Source: Salvator merianae (Eukaryota > Chordata > Lepidosauria > Squamata > Teiidae). Taken from it: a stretch of 64,000 nucleotides of DNA. The first letter of the stretch is position 1; each line of letters opens with the position of its first letter. The stretch lies in assembly GCA_003586115.2 (NCBI GenBank), contig QVOM02000119.1:43340521-43404520 (forward strand), in the 5' to 3' direction. Shown in pieces: positions 34,955-46,720 of the stretch. Under the pieces are notes generated by a model, which did no database searches, was not told the origin of the DNA, and saw nothing but the letters and a program-made list of their open reading frames with translations. The translations under genes were made by a program, and so were the position numbers.

Positions 34955-37064
34955 TGCATTGATTCCACCAAATTTCATTAATTATGGTTGTCCTGGATCT
35001 TAGGTTTTTTAAGCTGTTGGGTTGCTTAGGTTTTAATCACCTGCTACATGGAAATGATGAGGGGCCCTTATCAGAGCAAAACATTGTTTAAACCATGTAA
35101 CACTTCTCCAGATCTCTTTGCCTCCTCCTTTTACTTTGCTCCAGCCCCTTTGCTAGGATCTTTACTGACTTTGGCAGTTAGCTATGTATGTAATGAGGTT
35201 GCCATGGAGACAGTATCCAGCACACTGTGCTCTGTCTCTCTGTCCCACCCTCTTCTTCTCTTTCTGAAGCCTGTTGCTATGGAAAAAACATATATAGGAA
35301 TCTATCAAAATTTTCAGGATCCTTGCTTTATATATTAAGATTATTTTTGTGAAAGCCTAGATTAGAGGTATATTCGTTCTTAAAATTAATACTTATGGAC
35401 AGGGCAGCCATAGCAGTTGCCTACACTAGCATGGCTTAGGTCAGTTTGGGGCTGGGCTGCAGCTGTGGTTTAGGGCTCTTTTATTGTCTTATGCAGTCAC
35501 AGACCACGTCAGATAGCTAGAACTCCAGTCAGTCAAGGTGGCTTCAGGCCTCCATGGCACTCCAAATGCTGGCCCAAACTGCTTGTGTGGAGCCTCACAT
35601 GTGTTCCTGGACCCCTAGTAAGAGGCCCCTCTAATTGCAGATTGCCATTGAGTCCAATTGGCCTAAGGCCAAGCCTGTTTTTGGACCTGGACAGAAAACT
35701 TTTGATCCTAAAGTCTGAGGCCTTCATACCAGAGAGAAAAAAAAGTTTTTATCTTTTTGGGCTGGTAGGGCAAATGCCAAGGTAATAGAAATGAACTAAA
35801 ATACTTGGGGTTAGAATGAGTAAAACTAATTGTAGGTGAGATTCTATAAAACTGCAATTCTGTGGAAGCCCACATGGAAATTGATCCCACTAAATTGTTG
35901 GTCACTCTTGCACTGAACATGTGTGAAGAAGGAAGGAAGTGTATTCAGACTCCAGGCTGTTTGACATGATGGAGCATTGCCTACTCTGCTCTTGTTGGTC
36001 AGCCATTTTGGGGCTTAAGAAATGTGTTTAGTCAGTTATTGACCATGTCTGCAAACATATCAAGCTACTATTTTATAGGGGTGGGGAAGACTGCAGAATT
36101 GGAGTGTAACCCTATACACAGTGATTGGGAAATCTAATGTGTAGACATTGAAAGATCTGACTGCAAATGTGTGATCTCTAGAGGCTTTTAGATATTGCAG
36201 AGATTGTATGTGTAGATATATAGCCTTCACTATTATCCTCTGAAATTTTGGTAGCATGCCTTGGCAATGTGTCTCAGTAGTTTGTGTGCTATTACTTCTC
36301 AGATTCCATAACATAACTGTCAAAATCACCACCTCAGGCCCCATTCAGAAGAATCCAGGCAGAGAGGCAGCATTTACTCTAGCCTACTCTGTTTATTAAT
36401 AAAACAAATGGCTAAGAAGTGGCCAAGGCATATATGAACTTCCATTCCTGCCTGATTTTCCCAGTTCCCATGAGTTCAGTTCTTTCCCATCATCTCAGGT
36501 GTAGTTTTCAAAGCATCTTTCAGTTCCCAGACACCTTATCAGCATACCAAAGCTAACCACCACAAAGAGGAAAGGCAGGATCCATGAGAAATGCTAGCAA
36601 GTGTGGCTGAAACTGGGAGACAGACAAAGACAGAAGTGCAGTGGCTACAGCCATGGTGCTGACATTAGCCCCCCTTTAGCCATGGTGCTGATGATACTTA
36701 AGGAAACAAAGGCAACAGGGCAAGGCTTGGTAGCCAGGCAAATAGTTATCTTGATGTGGATTTTTCTCTGTGAAAGTTTATTATACTTCCAACATTTCAT
36801 GGTAATGAAAACAATTTTTCTTTCTACATCTGTTTGAACTAGTCCTTGAGTCCAATCTTGCTTAATTTTTGGTAATGAATTTTTGACCAATATGCTTCTT
36901 TGTCCTCCTTCATGCCTACTTATGACCTTTACTCTAATTTGCTAGTCATCTGTTAGGGAGGATGTAAGAGACAATGGAAAACAGTGTGATAAATGGCCCT
37001 AAGGTATTTTTGGTAGGAAAATAGATTTGTGAAGCTGATCAGAAGTAATGAGAGGCACTATAAA

Positions 37065-37250
37065 AGGAAGGGTTAGGATAACACAAGGAGCCTGGAAAGC
37101 AGAGGTTGCCTGTTTGATCCCCAGCCTCTCCCTGGAAGTAAGCAGTGGCAAACCACTTCTGTATCTCTGCCAAGAAAACTGCAAGAAAAAATTGCTTATG
37201 TAGTCAATCAGGACTCAATCACAACAAGCAAACAACAACAGGATGATGTA
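37065..37250 (+). mobile_element. Degenerate tRNA-derived SINE
   Basis: GGTTGCCTGTTTGATCCCC resembles a B box region, followed by AGCAGTGGCAAACCACTTCT, a landmark of squamate SINE bodies, and a CAACAACAACA-like tail. Confidence 0.5.
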
Positions 37251-39539
37251 AAATTGATGATGGTGATGACAATGACAATGGAGTTTAGCTGCAAGTGATA
37301 ACGAAGAGCCACTGATTATTTCAAGCACAACAATTTAAATAACCGTGGCAATCAATCTGGCAATGGCTACTTAGGGGCATATTTGGGACAAAGAAGAGAA
37401 ACTGGGCTAATGGAAAATCTGAGGTAGCTGTTGGCTTCTGTTGGGACCATCCTATACTTTACATAAAATAATTAATTATGTTGTCTTTTAAAATCTTCTC
37501 ATTTGCCTCTTTCACTTCTTGGACTTTTGACTGAGATGAAATGTAGTATTTGTTCTTATCATTTGCCTTTTTCAGTATCACAAAATTATGCCTCTGTCCA
37601 CCTCTTACATTTTTTTACAAAAATAAAGCGTGATGTGGATAATTTTGTATGAATTACTTAAAAGTCATATAGAAATCTAATATATAAATGAATTCATAAT
37701 GTCAAATCAGGTTACTCCGATAAATAGACTCAGCTTATTGGTTCCCTCACGTACAGTTCCTTCTTGCAAGGTGAGATGTGAACTGACTATGTCTCCGGAA
37801 AATACGAAAAAAACTTAAAGAAATTTTGAAGATGTGTCTTGGCTAGGAAAGGGTAAATAGATTAAATGCAAAGTAATTTCAGAAGCATTAAAGAACATGT
37901 TTCTATGGAAACATCAACCCACAAATGGAGAGAGGAGAAAGAAAAGGAAAGAATAGAGAAGTTTGGCCTTTTTTTTTTTTTTTTTTTTTTTGAGAAGTAA
38001 GAACAGCCATGTTTAAACCCCCACATAATATTGACAAAAACAATTATTGTCTGTTCCTTTTAACTGACTCCCTATTGAAAATAGGATACCAAGGGCTGAC
38101 ATGACCACTGTTTTACCTGATATATGTTGATAAAATGAGTTAACAGCTCACACTGCTTGATATAACATATCAAGTTGCATCATCTCAAATCATTAGGGCT
38201 AAATCATTCCAGAACGTATTTCTGAGAGCAGAGATTAAATAATACAGACTGTGATCTACCCTATTTGTTGAATCAATACAAATTAAAGATATGAACTGAG
38301 ATTATTGTACCTAATGCCATAAGAAAGATTTGGAAATCTTGTATTTCTGCAGCATCTGTTACCACGCAGCCATGAAAAAGTTAGGAAGTCATTAGAGTCC
38401 GCATCCACCCTTGCAACCTACAACTTTTGACTTCATCATCTGAACATTACTGCACCCACATTCACCACCCACTGCACACATGCCTTCTGTTGCCACATGC
38501 CATCTGTGTGAGTGGCTTCTTTCCCAGTTCCTTCCTTTTCACTTCTCCCTGTCCGCCCCCCACAGCCTGGTACATTAGAAATGTAGAGTTCAGCCATTCA
38601 GTGACATTTTGATGCATTGATGCGTTTGTGCCCTAATCACTACTTCTGCAAACATAGCTCTGCCATCCCCCTCATTCCAATTCCTTGGTATAAGTATTAA
38701 TCATGTTATGGCTATTGCTTGGCCTCTACTTCAGTTTTCCTCACTGCTTCATATTATGCATCTCTGTATCATACACATTTTTTCTCATTCAGATTTCTCA
38801 CCCAAAACTGTTGTGCACACTTTTACTTTCAGAACTCAGTTGAGCCATTTCTGACAACTCCCCCATTCCCGCACTGCTAACTATACAACCCTGTAGTATG
38901 TCTATTCTTTTTATATCTCTACAGCTTATCGCTAATCCTCAATGTCGGTATGTTGAGCAGAGCTGCTGAGTCCAAAACTCAAGTGTCCAGTGTGGGAGGA
39001 TTGATGCCTACTGCATAACTGGACAAAACTTTTGTATCAGTTGACAATTAAGCCTTAAGGATTTGCTTTAAAAAAAAAAAAAAAAAAAAGTTAAGATTTC
39101 ATTTATAATATCCCAAGCAGTGTGCATTTGTGGTGATAATGTGGAGTTTTCCGTATGGCAGTTGTGTTGGTGAAAGAAATTGAAGTGACCAGGGTAACGT
39201 GTTTAAATATTTGATGTGTACATATTTTCTTAAAAAATTAGAGAATTCATTTACTCTCTCTAACATTAGCAGGCTCATTTGGGAGACTAAATCCTATCAG
39301 TGAAGTGTGGAACTGCTTTAAATATAGAGCTTAGCATCACAATACCATCTGCTAATTATTAGCTCTGGTTCTGATCAAGTCATTGCAAGAGATGTTTTCA
39401 CTGCCCGTTGATTTTAATCTTATAAATGACTGATATTTCTGAGAGATCCCTTGCTGAGTTTGTAAACACTATCCAGATTATGAGCCTGGAAAATCCTATA
39501 ACTGGATCACTCCTGAGAAGTAGGAAGAGCTCTTTAATA
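37251..39539. other. Unassigned AT-rich intron sequence
   Basis: It contains a T run at about 37972-37993 and an A run at about 39070-39088. Few recent insertions are visible here. Confidence 0.5.
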
Positions 39540-39690
39540 TTGATATTCCTAGTTCCTCTGAATATAGGGCTGCTGTGCTGGAAGGACAGCGATTGGATAG
39601 GTCATATTTTTAAACATGTTTTAGTAATCCTTTTATCATATGTTGTGACCCACCCTGGGACCTCTTGGTGAAAGGCAGAATGCAAATGTT
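39540..39690 (+). mobile_element. L2 LINE 3' end
   Basis: GTTGTGACCCACCCTGGGAC and CTTGGTGAAAGGCAGAATGC are the typical L2 terminus. Confidence 0.7.
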
Positions 39691-40781
39691 ATCAGTCAAT
39701 ACTGTCCCTAAATGCAGAACTACAACTGCTAATACTATTGATGATGTAAAAATGCATTCAAATTTATAATGGTATAATTTTGATGTTGGCTTTGGGGACA
39801 CTTAGCAAACACACCGTTAGGAGGCTGTTGTTTTACAATTCCACCCCAAATCACAACTTTGGTGATTTAGAAAAATGTCATGAGATTTGTCCCTTTCATC
39901 CTTGAATTGTGCTGCTTCAGGATGAAAAACTGTTTGTGTCTGCATATGAGAGGATGCCTTATGTTGTTTCTACTTCCTCTTAGGGGAAGCTTTCCTGGCA
40001 GCTATATGGTGTTTGTGCTATGACATGTAACTGTGAACTAACCAAATGTACTTTATTTGTGCCTTGCAACCTTTTATTACATGGATAGGCAAATGACCAA
40101 GGAAAGAAGGGAACTAAAAGATGAGTTCCAGTTCTGATTTTAGCAGGTAATAAACAAGGAACAATTTAACTGTTAAGATGGTAACTGAGAAGGCAACCGC
40201 CCCAACTTTAAATCATGGATGTCCAATTCTTCTTTCTTTAAAACAGCCTTTGGCAACCAGATGTTTTGGATTCCAAATCTTATTAATCTTTGGCAGAATC
40301 TGTCTGCTTCAACACATGTTTAGTTACAACCTTCAAAACAGATACGTAATAATTCTTTCTGGCATGAGTCAAAGGGTACAAATGGGAATGGGAAAGTTTT
40401 AAGAAGTGATTTTTCTCAAACCACTTGAGTGTATTTTCCTGACAATTTCTCATACTATTTGGAATATACTATGTCATTGTTGTATTAGTCTGCTTAATAG
40501 ATTATTCTTCCCCAGTATCTTGTTATGAAATTTGAGCCCACATGTTAACTTAACTGAGGCATACCCACTATAGACAAAATGAAATCTTCTATACATGTTA
40601 AAGGATTTAGTCTATCAACACTATTAAGTGATTTAGATTCTGATTGTTATAGATAGCTGTGATGACAAAACGACAGTAATGGCATTGGGATATTTTTATA
40701 TCCTTTATTAAGAACAGAATGTAATGCAGGGACTATAAATCTATTCAACCTTTTGCCAGCACAACATTGTTTTTGCATAAT
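39691..40781. other. Unassigned intron sequence
   Basis: No recognised element. Confidence 0.5.
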
Positions 40782-40784
40782 TTT

Positions 40785-40934
40785 GACCCTTTCTGGACTG
40801 GGTCTTATTCCAGATTATATCCTGGAATAAGGACCTGCCATCTGCATGCTAGTGCAGACTCTTCTGCACTAGCATGGATGGCAGGTCCCTATTCCAGGAT
40901 ATAATCTGAAATAAAGTCAAATGTAGAAGGGGTC
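40785..40934. mobile_element. Family A foldback MITE with TTT duplication, 150 bp
   Basis: Left GACCCTTTCTGGACTGGGTC and ATATCCTGGAATAAGGACCT recur inverted on the right (AGGTCCCTATTCCAGGATAT, GTAGAAGGGGTC). TTT flanks both sides (40782-40784, 40935-40937). The central ATGCTAGTGCAGACT/CTGCACTAGCATG forms the hairpin tip. Confidence 0.88.
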
Positions 40935-40937
40935 TTT

Positions 40938-43329
40938 ATTACTTTATTCCAAAATCTCACACATAGGTATTAATAAAACCTTATTGATTAACATTTTAAT
41001 AAGAGGCATTATATTTATGTTTGTGTAAACATATATCCAGACAGCTGGAGCTAAAGCCAGAGGGAGAAAATGACTAGAAGTATAATTTATGAAACTTACT
41101 GTTTCAACTTCCAAAGTTCTGATTTGAAGAAACACACACAGAATAAACTCAACGGTATTTCAGTTTCAATTCAATTTAGTTAAAATAGATCAATAAATAG
41201 GTAGATAAAACATATTAGTATACTTGCATCCAAAAGATGATAAGTAAATATAATAATCATATAATGATGATAATGTTTATTATATATGTACCTTTATCAG
41301 TTCCTGTTTTGCTTTTTATTAGTCATATGAAGCATGGTGTGTGTTTGTGTAGGTTTCCTTGAATGCTAAGGCTACATCTGATACAATGGACACAGCTGCA
41401 GTATAAATGGCATTAGGGTCTTTGAAACATGTGCAGAATATAAGATATGTTATTCATATTTCACTGATAAACTTAAGAAGTATATTTAGTATATTCAGTT
41501 AAGTGACAGCAGAATCTTGAGTCTGTGCAGGTGCTCTTTCTGTATTTGCTAGGATCAGGGCTTGTGGAGAAGTGCAAACAAGAAGTTCTGGAATTAAAAT
41601 GTATCAGCTGAAAATGATTCCGTATTACGGATAGAAAGTGAATATCTCAGGGAGGCTTAATTGTTGTTCATGTAATATGGGTAAACATGATCAAAACTTC
41701 CAGTGAAGATGCTTAAGATACATAGGACATAACTGATAGGTTATATCTGAAATGTAAAAAAAAGGTGAAATATGTATTGGTATGGATGAAACTGTGAATG
41801 AGCAAGGATGTATTGGCTAACAATAAAACATGCAATTAATAATACTATGCTTGTTGCATTTGAGGAGAATCTATTATTATTAAGCAATTCAAAGAATTTA
41901 CTTCTGTGATATAAAATGCTTTTGTATGAGCTGTCATCAGCAATAATATGTCACTTGATGGAGATTTACTTCAAGTTCTACCGGGGAGAATGGGAAAATT
42001 CACTGAATAAGGGCTGATTCATGCTAGAATTGCGAGGTCATGTGTTTTGGTCTCATGACAAAAAAGTTGCTGAACTATCTGTGTTTCATGCACAAATTGG
42101 GTGTGAGGTAACATATGCCTGAAGTTTGCATAAACCACTGTTGAGAATATGGTCAACCTGTGCAGTTTATACAAAGTAGGCCAATATTAGAAGAACCCAA
42201 ATATTCTGATTATTAAGCTTCATTGAATTCTATGTGTCTTACTTCTGAGTAGATATATACAAGATTGCACTGTAAGTTAACTGTGTATTTGAGGACAAGA
42301 GAAAAAAAGACACAAATAAAATGAACATGTTTATATAATATCTATTATTATATTGTACTATTAAAAATCCAGTGCACAGCCCATGCAAAAATAAATTCAC
42401 TGCCATAAATAGATTGACTGGATAGAAAACGAACTCACCCTTTGGCATCTATGTCTTTTCCTGTTGATTCTTTTGCAAGGTAACCTCAGTTTTGAGTACT
42501 TGGATATATTCAAAGCTCAAGCAATTAATTTGTTTGGGTACAATTTTAAAAAATATAAAATGAATTTAAAAAACCCTTGGTTTCACCTAGGCTGCCTTCA
42601 AAGCAGGAAAAAAGTATCAAGTCACTCCAGTCTTAACATTTGAAATAAGGATTTATTTTTCTTTTAACCTCTACAACTATTTAACTCTCTGAGATTGCAT
42701 TTGATTTTTTTCTCTCACTTTAACCCTTTCCTAGGAAATAAAAAATATTCACTTGAAGATCAAAAGGACTACTGTATTCCTCTTGGTTATTTTTCAGCAT
42801 ATTATCCAGCACAATAATACAGTCTACTGCAGAATCAAAAGTTCACACAGTTATTTTCTTGATTATAGAAAATGATTACATTTTTCATCAATATCAACAA
42901 AATATTGAGATCATGGTAACAGGTAGTATAGAGATCCTATGTAAATAATGAATAAAAAACACCAACTGAGAAGAACAATTCAACTTCACTTTTCTCTTGG
43001 TGTTATCAAAAGTGTAAATTGTACTAAAGTGTTTGTCTGAAATAAGACATTAGAGGTTCCTCCAAGAAGTTTATGCTTTTCTTACTTCACTTGAATTTTT
43101 TTTATTATTATTCAAGTCTTTCTGTTAAGATGAGTATCAAAGATATATTTGCACAAATGTTAACTACATTTTTTAACATGTTTGGCATGAACATGGTCAT
43201 CATATCAGCAAGACCCGGTTTAAGAAATGTATGAGGTCTAGTGGATTTATGTTCCTCAGGTTTCTTGTAGGGCTATTCAAAATGCTGTCTCAAATACTTT
43301 TTGAAACATTCAAGGTGGCCCCAGCAGTT
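40938..43329. other. Unassigned AT-rich intron sequence
   Basis: This is the quietest part of the window: long AT-rich DNA with no recognised elements or frames longer than 70 codons. Confidence 0.5.
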
Positions 43330-43332
43330 TTA

Positions 43333-43776
43333 GGGGCTTTTCGCACTACCTATTGTGTGATTGGGCTCAGTAAGTCTGTACCAGCAAGGCTTGCTGGTAC
43401 AGATTGTGGCATGGTGTGGTATGAAACAGTACTGTCTTCATGAAGCTGCTGGTCCAGACCAACCCCTGCACTGACCCCAAATCTTGCAGAAACTTCAGGG
43501 CTGCCCTCTGAGCGCTCCTAGGCCTTTGGTGCACTGCTGAAATGGGTCCCCCAGTAGTCTGTAACATGGAGGTGTGTCTTTTGTTCTGGACTAGGCTGAG
43601 CTGGTCTACCAGTGATCCAGATCAAGGGCCCTTTGACTTGCATCATGCTCTGTCCTTTGCGGACTTAGTATACCAGCAGTAAGCAGGTAGGGCCTCCCAT
43701 ATTCTGCATTAACATGCAGGAGAGAGGCCCAGTGTCCCCTTTCTGATGCTGTCTAAGTGGCACTGCAGAAAGGCCC
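43333..43776. mobile_element. Family C MITE with TTA duplication
   Basis: Ends GGGGCTTTTCGCACTACC and (inverted) GGGCCTTTCTGCAGTGCC, flanked by TTA at 43330-43332 and 43777-43779. Interior landmarks: GCTGGTCCAGACCAACCCC, GAAATGGGTCCCCC, GATCCAGATCAAGGGCCC. It lies about 310 bp before the GRIN2B exon. Confidence 0.88.
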
Positions 43777-43779
43777 TTA

Positions 43780-44060
43780 ATACTGCAGAGCGAAGGGGAA
43801 ACCCCTTGTTCCTAGAAGTGAGTTTCTAGCTAGCAAACTTTGTCTGCATGTGGACAGGTGTGTACTTCTCAAATGTTTTGAACAGTATCCAAGATGGAAT
43901 TTTGCACATCCATATCTTCTTGTCTCCAATTTTCTGCCTCGCTGTTTTGTTTCTCTCTCTTCTTTGCCAGCTAAGCGTGTTTAAAGACTTTTTTAATTAT
44001 AAAATGTAACTCTATTTTTATTTCCTAGTTGAGAAACAGTTCTGCATTTTTTGGTTCGCA
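43780..44060 (+). other. Intron end before the GRIN2B exon
   Basis: No repeat is recognised between the C element and the splice signals; becomes pyrimidine-rich towards the acceptor. Confidence 0.6.
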
Positions 44061-44092
44061 TTCTAATTTCTCTTCCTTCTTTCTTTATCTAG
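44061..44092 (+). other. GRIN2B: Splice acceptor of the GRIN2B exon
   Basis: A long pyrimidine tract runs from about 44068 to 44090 and ends in CTAG, with the AG at 44091-44092. A branch-point-like TTCTAAT lies at 44061-44067, about 25 bases before the exon. This is a strong vertebrate acceptor. Confidence 0.9.
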
Positions 44093-44207
44093 GTACCTGA
44101 TTAATGTCACCTTTGAGGGAAGGAATTTGTCTTTCAGTGAAGATGGCTATCAGATGCACCCTAAATTGGTTATCATCCTTCTGACCAAGTCAAGGACGTG
44201 GGACAGG
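44093..44207 (+). CDS. GRIN2B: GRIN2B internal exon (GluN2B NMDA receptor subunit, end of amino-terminal domain)
   Basis: GluN2B is a subunit of the NMDA-type ionotropic glutamate receptor, a ligand-gated cation channel of excitatory synapses. This exon encodes the last part of the extracellular amino-terminal domain, just before the linker to the glutamate-binding domain. The reading begins with one base completing an Arg codon, then 38 codons starting [20 protein letters not shown] and ending in TWDR, with the exon closing on a codon boundary. Two N-glycosylation sequons are visible (NVT and NLS); they match the known sites near residues 341 and 348 of mammalian GluN2B. GRIN2B rather than GRIN2A is preferred because of Ile in YLINV, Asp in SEDGYQ and [10 protein letters not shown]. 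The 115-bp length equals the family exon length as I recall it. Flanking splice signals are intact, so it is not a processed copy. Four of the last eight residues differ from mammalian GluN2B. No other exon of the gene was recognised in the window. Confidence 0.95.
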
Positions 44208-44213
44208 GTAAGA
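44208..44213 (+). other. GRIN2B: Splice donor of the GRIN2B exon
   Basis: The donor reads AGG|GTAAGA. Placing it here gives a 115-bp exon that ends on a codon boundary. The alternative GG|GT register one base earlier would not keep a GT donor. Confidence 0.9.
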
Positions 44214-45309
44214 TATCTTTGACACCTTCCATGCTGGGGTTGAGAAGCAGACAAGTAAAAGCATTCTTTTAATACCCTGTTTTCAGGGGGAAAAATATTT
44301 TACTAGTTGCTTACTATCTCAGGAGTTCATTTGGGATAGCTGTTTACTGGTTAATTAAATAACACATAAAAAATCTTGATTAAACCTAGATCACAATTAA
44401 TTCCTTCCTTTAATTTGCCTAGAAGTTCTATAGGTTGTTTTCCCCACCCTAAAGACTTCTATCCAGAATAAGAAATCTAGCATAGACGGAAGAAACCCAT
44501 TAAATAAATGGGCTTTTTCTCATTTTACAGTAGCCAGTGTCAGGATGTTTACTAGTGCAGTACTTCCACACTGTGAAGAGGCCCTGGAGATTGGGAGCAG
44601 GCTACAGCTGCTCCCAATTGCTGCTTGCTGTGGAGCACACAACCATGCTTTACAGCTGTATAAATAATCCTGACTTGACAGAGATCTGGTACAGAAATTG
44701 CCTAAGTGGTACTCAAGAGCCTTCCTGCCCCTCACAGAACATTTGAGCCCCCTGTTGGCTGGAGGAGTGGAGCAACCAGAGAGAAAGCTGTGCTTGGTAT
44801 AACCTGACAATACTAAATGTGCCCTGGTGTCCTGAAAGCTTGACTAACTGTATTCTAGAGAGTCCTGTAGTGCAGAGATCATCGTGTTTATTATATTCTA
44901 TTTTATATTTTACAATATCGACTAGAGCCTTACTCTACTTGTGTCCTGTTTGTGGTCTTCCCATAGATATCTGGTTTGCTGCTGGGGCAATAAAAATACT
45001 GGGAAATTAGGCAAGTTGCTAAACCATTCCTGTGGGGGCATTGCTTACATAACTTGTGTGATATTATACAGTCAAACAAGATTTATTTACTACTAAGGCA
45101 AGGCTGTATCAGTCTGAACGATACGTCTATGTCATTGTAACACTATATAGTAATCATCATAAAATTAAGTGTGATGATACTGTGGCTGCCTTTTTGTGTA
45201 TTTAGGCTACATCCCGGTGTCCATTATGATGGTCTAATCCTAGCTGACAACAAGACTTGCTTTTTGAGAGAATACATGTAGAGGCTTGCCATATTTTGAG
45301 AGGACACAC
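44214..45309. other. Unassigned intron sequence
   Basis: At about 44548-44680 there is B-like sequence (GGGAGCAGGCTACAGCTGCTCCC, a palindrome, and GCTGTGGAGCACAC) without clear ends. Confidence 0.45.
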
Positions 45310-45374
45310 ATAGAGGCCTGCAGGTCCATGTTCCAGGGTATAATTTGGAATAAGGATTAGTGCAGAAAGGGCCT
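45310..45374. mobile_element. Family A MITE, right half only
   Basis: GCAGGTCCATGTTCCAGGGT and AGTGCAGAAAGGGCC match the right arm of A. Confidence 0.65.
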
Positions 45375-45454
45375 TACTCTATTGGTTTGAAGACATCACA
45401 AGTCTTTTTTCACAGAGGAATAATTTTACAGTGTATTTTAGTTATGTATATTTA

Positions 45455-45521
45455 TAAATTATATCTTTTTACTGTTGTGATCTGTTCTGGGATTTTTCGC
45501 TGAAGGACAGGATATAAATAC

Positions 45522-45574
<53 letters not shown>
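45455..45574 (+). mobile_element. L2 LINE 3' end with GAAA array
   Basis: TTGTGATCTGTTCTGGGATT and TGAAGGACAGGATATAAATA are an L2 terminus, followed directly by (GAAA)n at about 45519-45574. Confidence 0.7.
45519..45574. repeat. (GAAA)n microsatellite
   Basis: About 14 GAAA units. Confidence 0.95.
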
Positions 45575-45575
<1 letters not shown>

Positions 45576-46493
45576 GGGGTCAAAGTCTAATTTTCCACCA
45601 TGTATGAGAGCCAGAAGCAAACATATGCCATCCAACCCTTGAAATTCAGACAAACCTTGCTTTGAAGAGTCAGGAAGCCTGATGTTCCTAAAAAGACAGT
45701 CTAGGAACATGTGTTTTTACCCTTTTCTATGCCTGGATGCTGCCAGAAAGCAGGTTGCCAATTCTGACCCCCCTACTCCAAAACTCAGCAGGATTTGGGG
45801 TCATTGGGTAGCCTGCAAACAGTGAATCACTATTAAACCCTTACACTGCAACCATGGATGCCACAGGCCACTGCTGGCACCTCATTGCAGTTTGTCACTG
45901 TTGGTAAATAAAAAGTCAAAGAAAGATATATGGAACTGAGCCAAGTCTCATTGGAATACTGGTGACAGCTGAGACAATTTCCACTGTAACCCCCCCCCCC
46001 CCTTGTTCTAAGTACTCTCATGTATATTTTAAAAAGAATGAATGTCAAAAGGAATGAGCCCTGCCTCAAGAATGGCAATGCAGACAAATGAGTTAGTAGC
46101 TGGCTGCAAGTTTTTGCTATGATCTTCCAGAAAGGACTGAAAAAATGAATCATCAGATGTTCTTTCTTCCAGCCTAGGATGGCATGAAATTCCTTAGAAG
46201 CTCATGTTCAAACCTTGCCTTCAGAAACGCTTTTCCAAAATTACCCTTCATGTTGAACAGAGTTGTCATCAGTTTATCTGAACTGTCTGATATTGACGGT
46301 ATAACATGGCTAGAGATTCCGCAATCTTTTCTTTCCCTTAGAGCAGGGATCACCAGTATTTTAAGGAGTGCCTTATGACTTAGGCTGCTTCTTTCTACTG
46401 GGCGGGGAAGAGGGCTCCAAAGCCCTGTGGGTGCTGAGGAAGATGCCATGGTGGGAACTCCTTCTTAAAGGAACTTTACCTGTGTGATTGATC
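45576..46493. other. Unassigned intron sequence with C run
   Basis: A run of 13 C lies at 45990-46002. Short frames only. Confidence 0.5.
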
Positions 46494-46496
46494 TAA

Positions 46497-46717
46497 GGGC
46501 TTTTCTAGCCTTGGGATCACTGGTGTCTTTGGTGCACTGCCAAAATGGATCTTGATCAGGGCCTCCCTGAGCTGGATTACACTCTGTTCTTTGTGGACAG
46601 AACATAGCAGCAGGGCAACAGGATCTCACAGATCCACACTAACGTGGGGACCAATGAGGCCCAGAAGAGGACTTTGCAATCCTTTATTCCAGATTAAAAG
46701 TAAGTGCAGAAAGGACC
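46497..46717. mobile_element. Family C MITE with TAA duplication, 221 bp
   Basis: Ends GGGCTTTTCTAGCC and (inverted) GGTCCTTTCTGCACTTAC, flanked by TAA at 46494-46496 and 46718-46720. Interior: GCCAAAATGGATCTTGATCA and GAGGCCCAGAAGAGG. Confidence 0.85.
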
Positions 46718-46720
46718 TAA

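Larger units (their letters stand above)
33967..37064. other. Mostly unassigned intron sequence
   Basis: It contains a foldback element fragment at 34009, a hairpin at 34505 and a TG/CA microsatellite at 34911, listed separately. The rest shows no recognised elements. Confidence 0.45.
1..44092 (+). other. GRIN2B: GRIN2B intron upstream of the exon (window part)
   Basis: Everything before the exon is read as one intron, because no other exon of the gene and no other gene was recognised. It is filled with transposable elements listed separately. The preceding GRIN2B exon, which should carry several hundred bases of amino-terminal-domain code, is not in the window. Confidence 0.7.
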
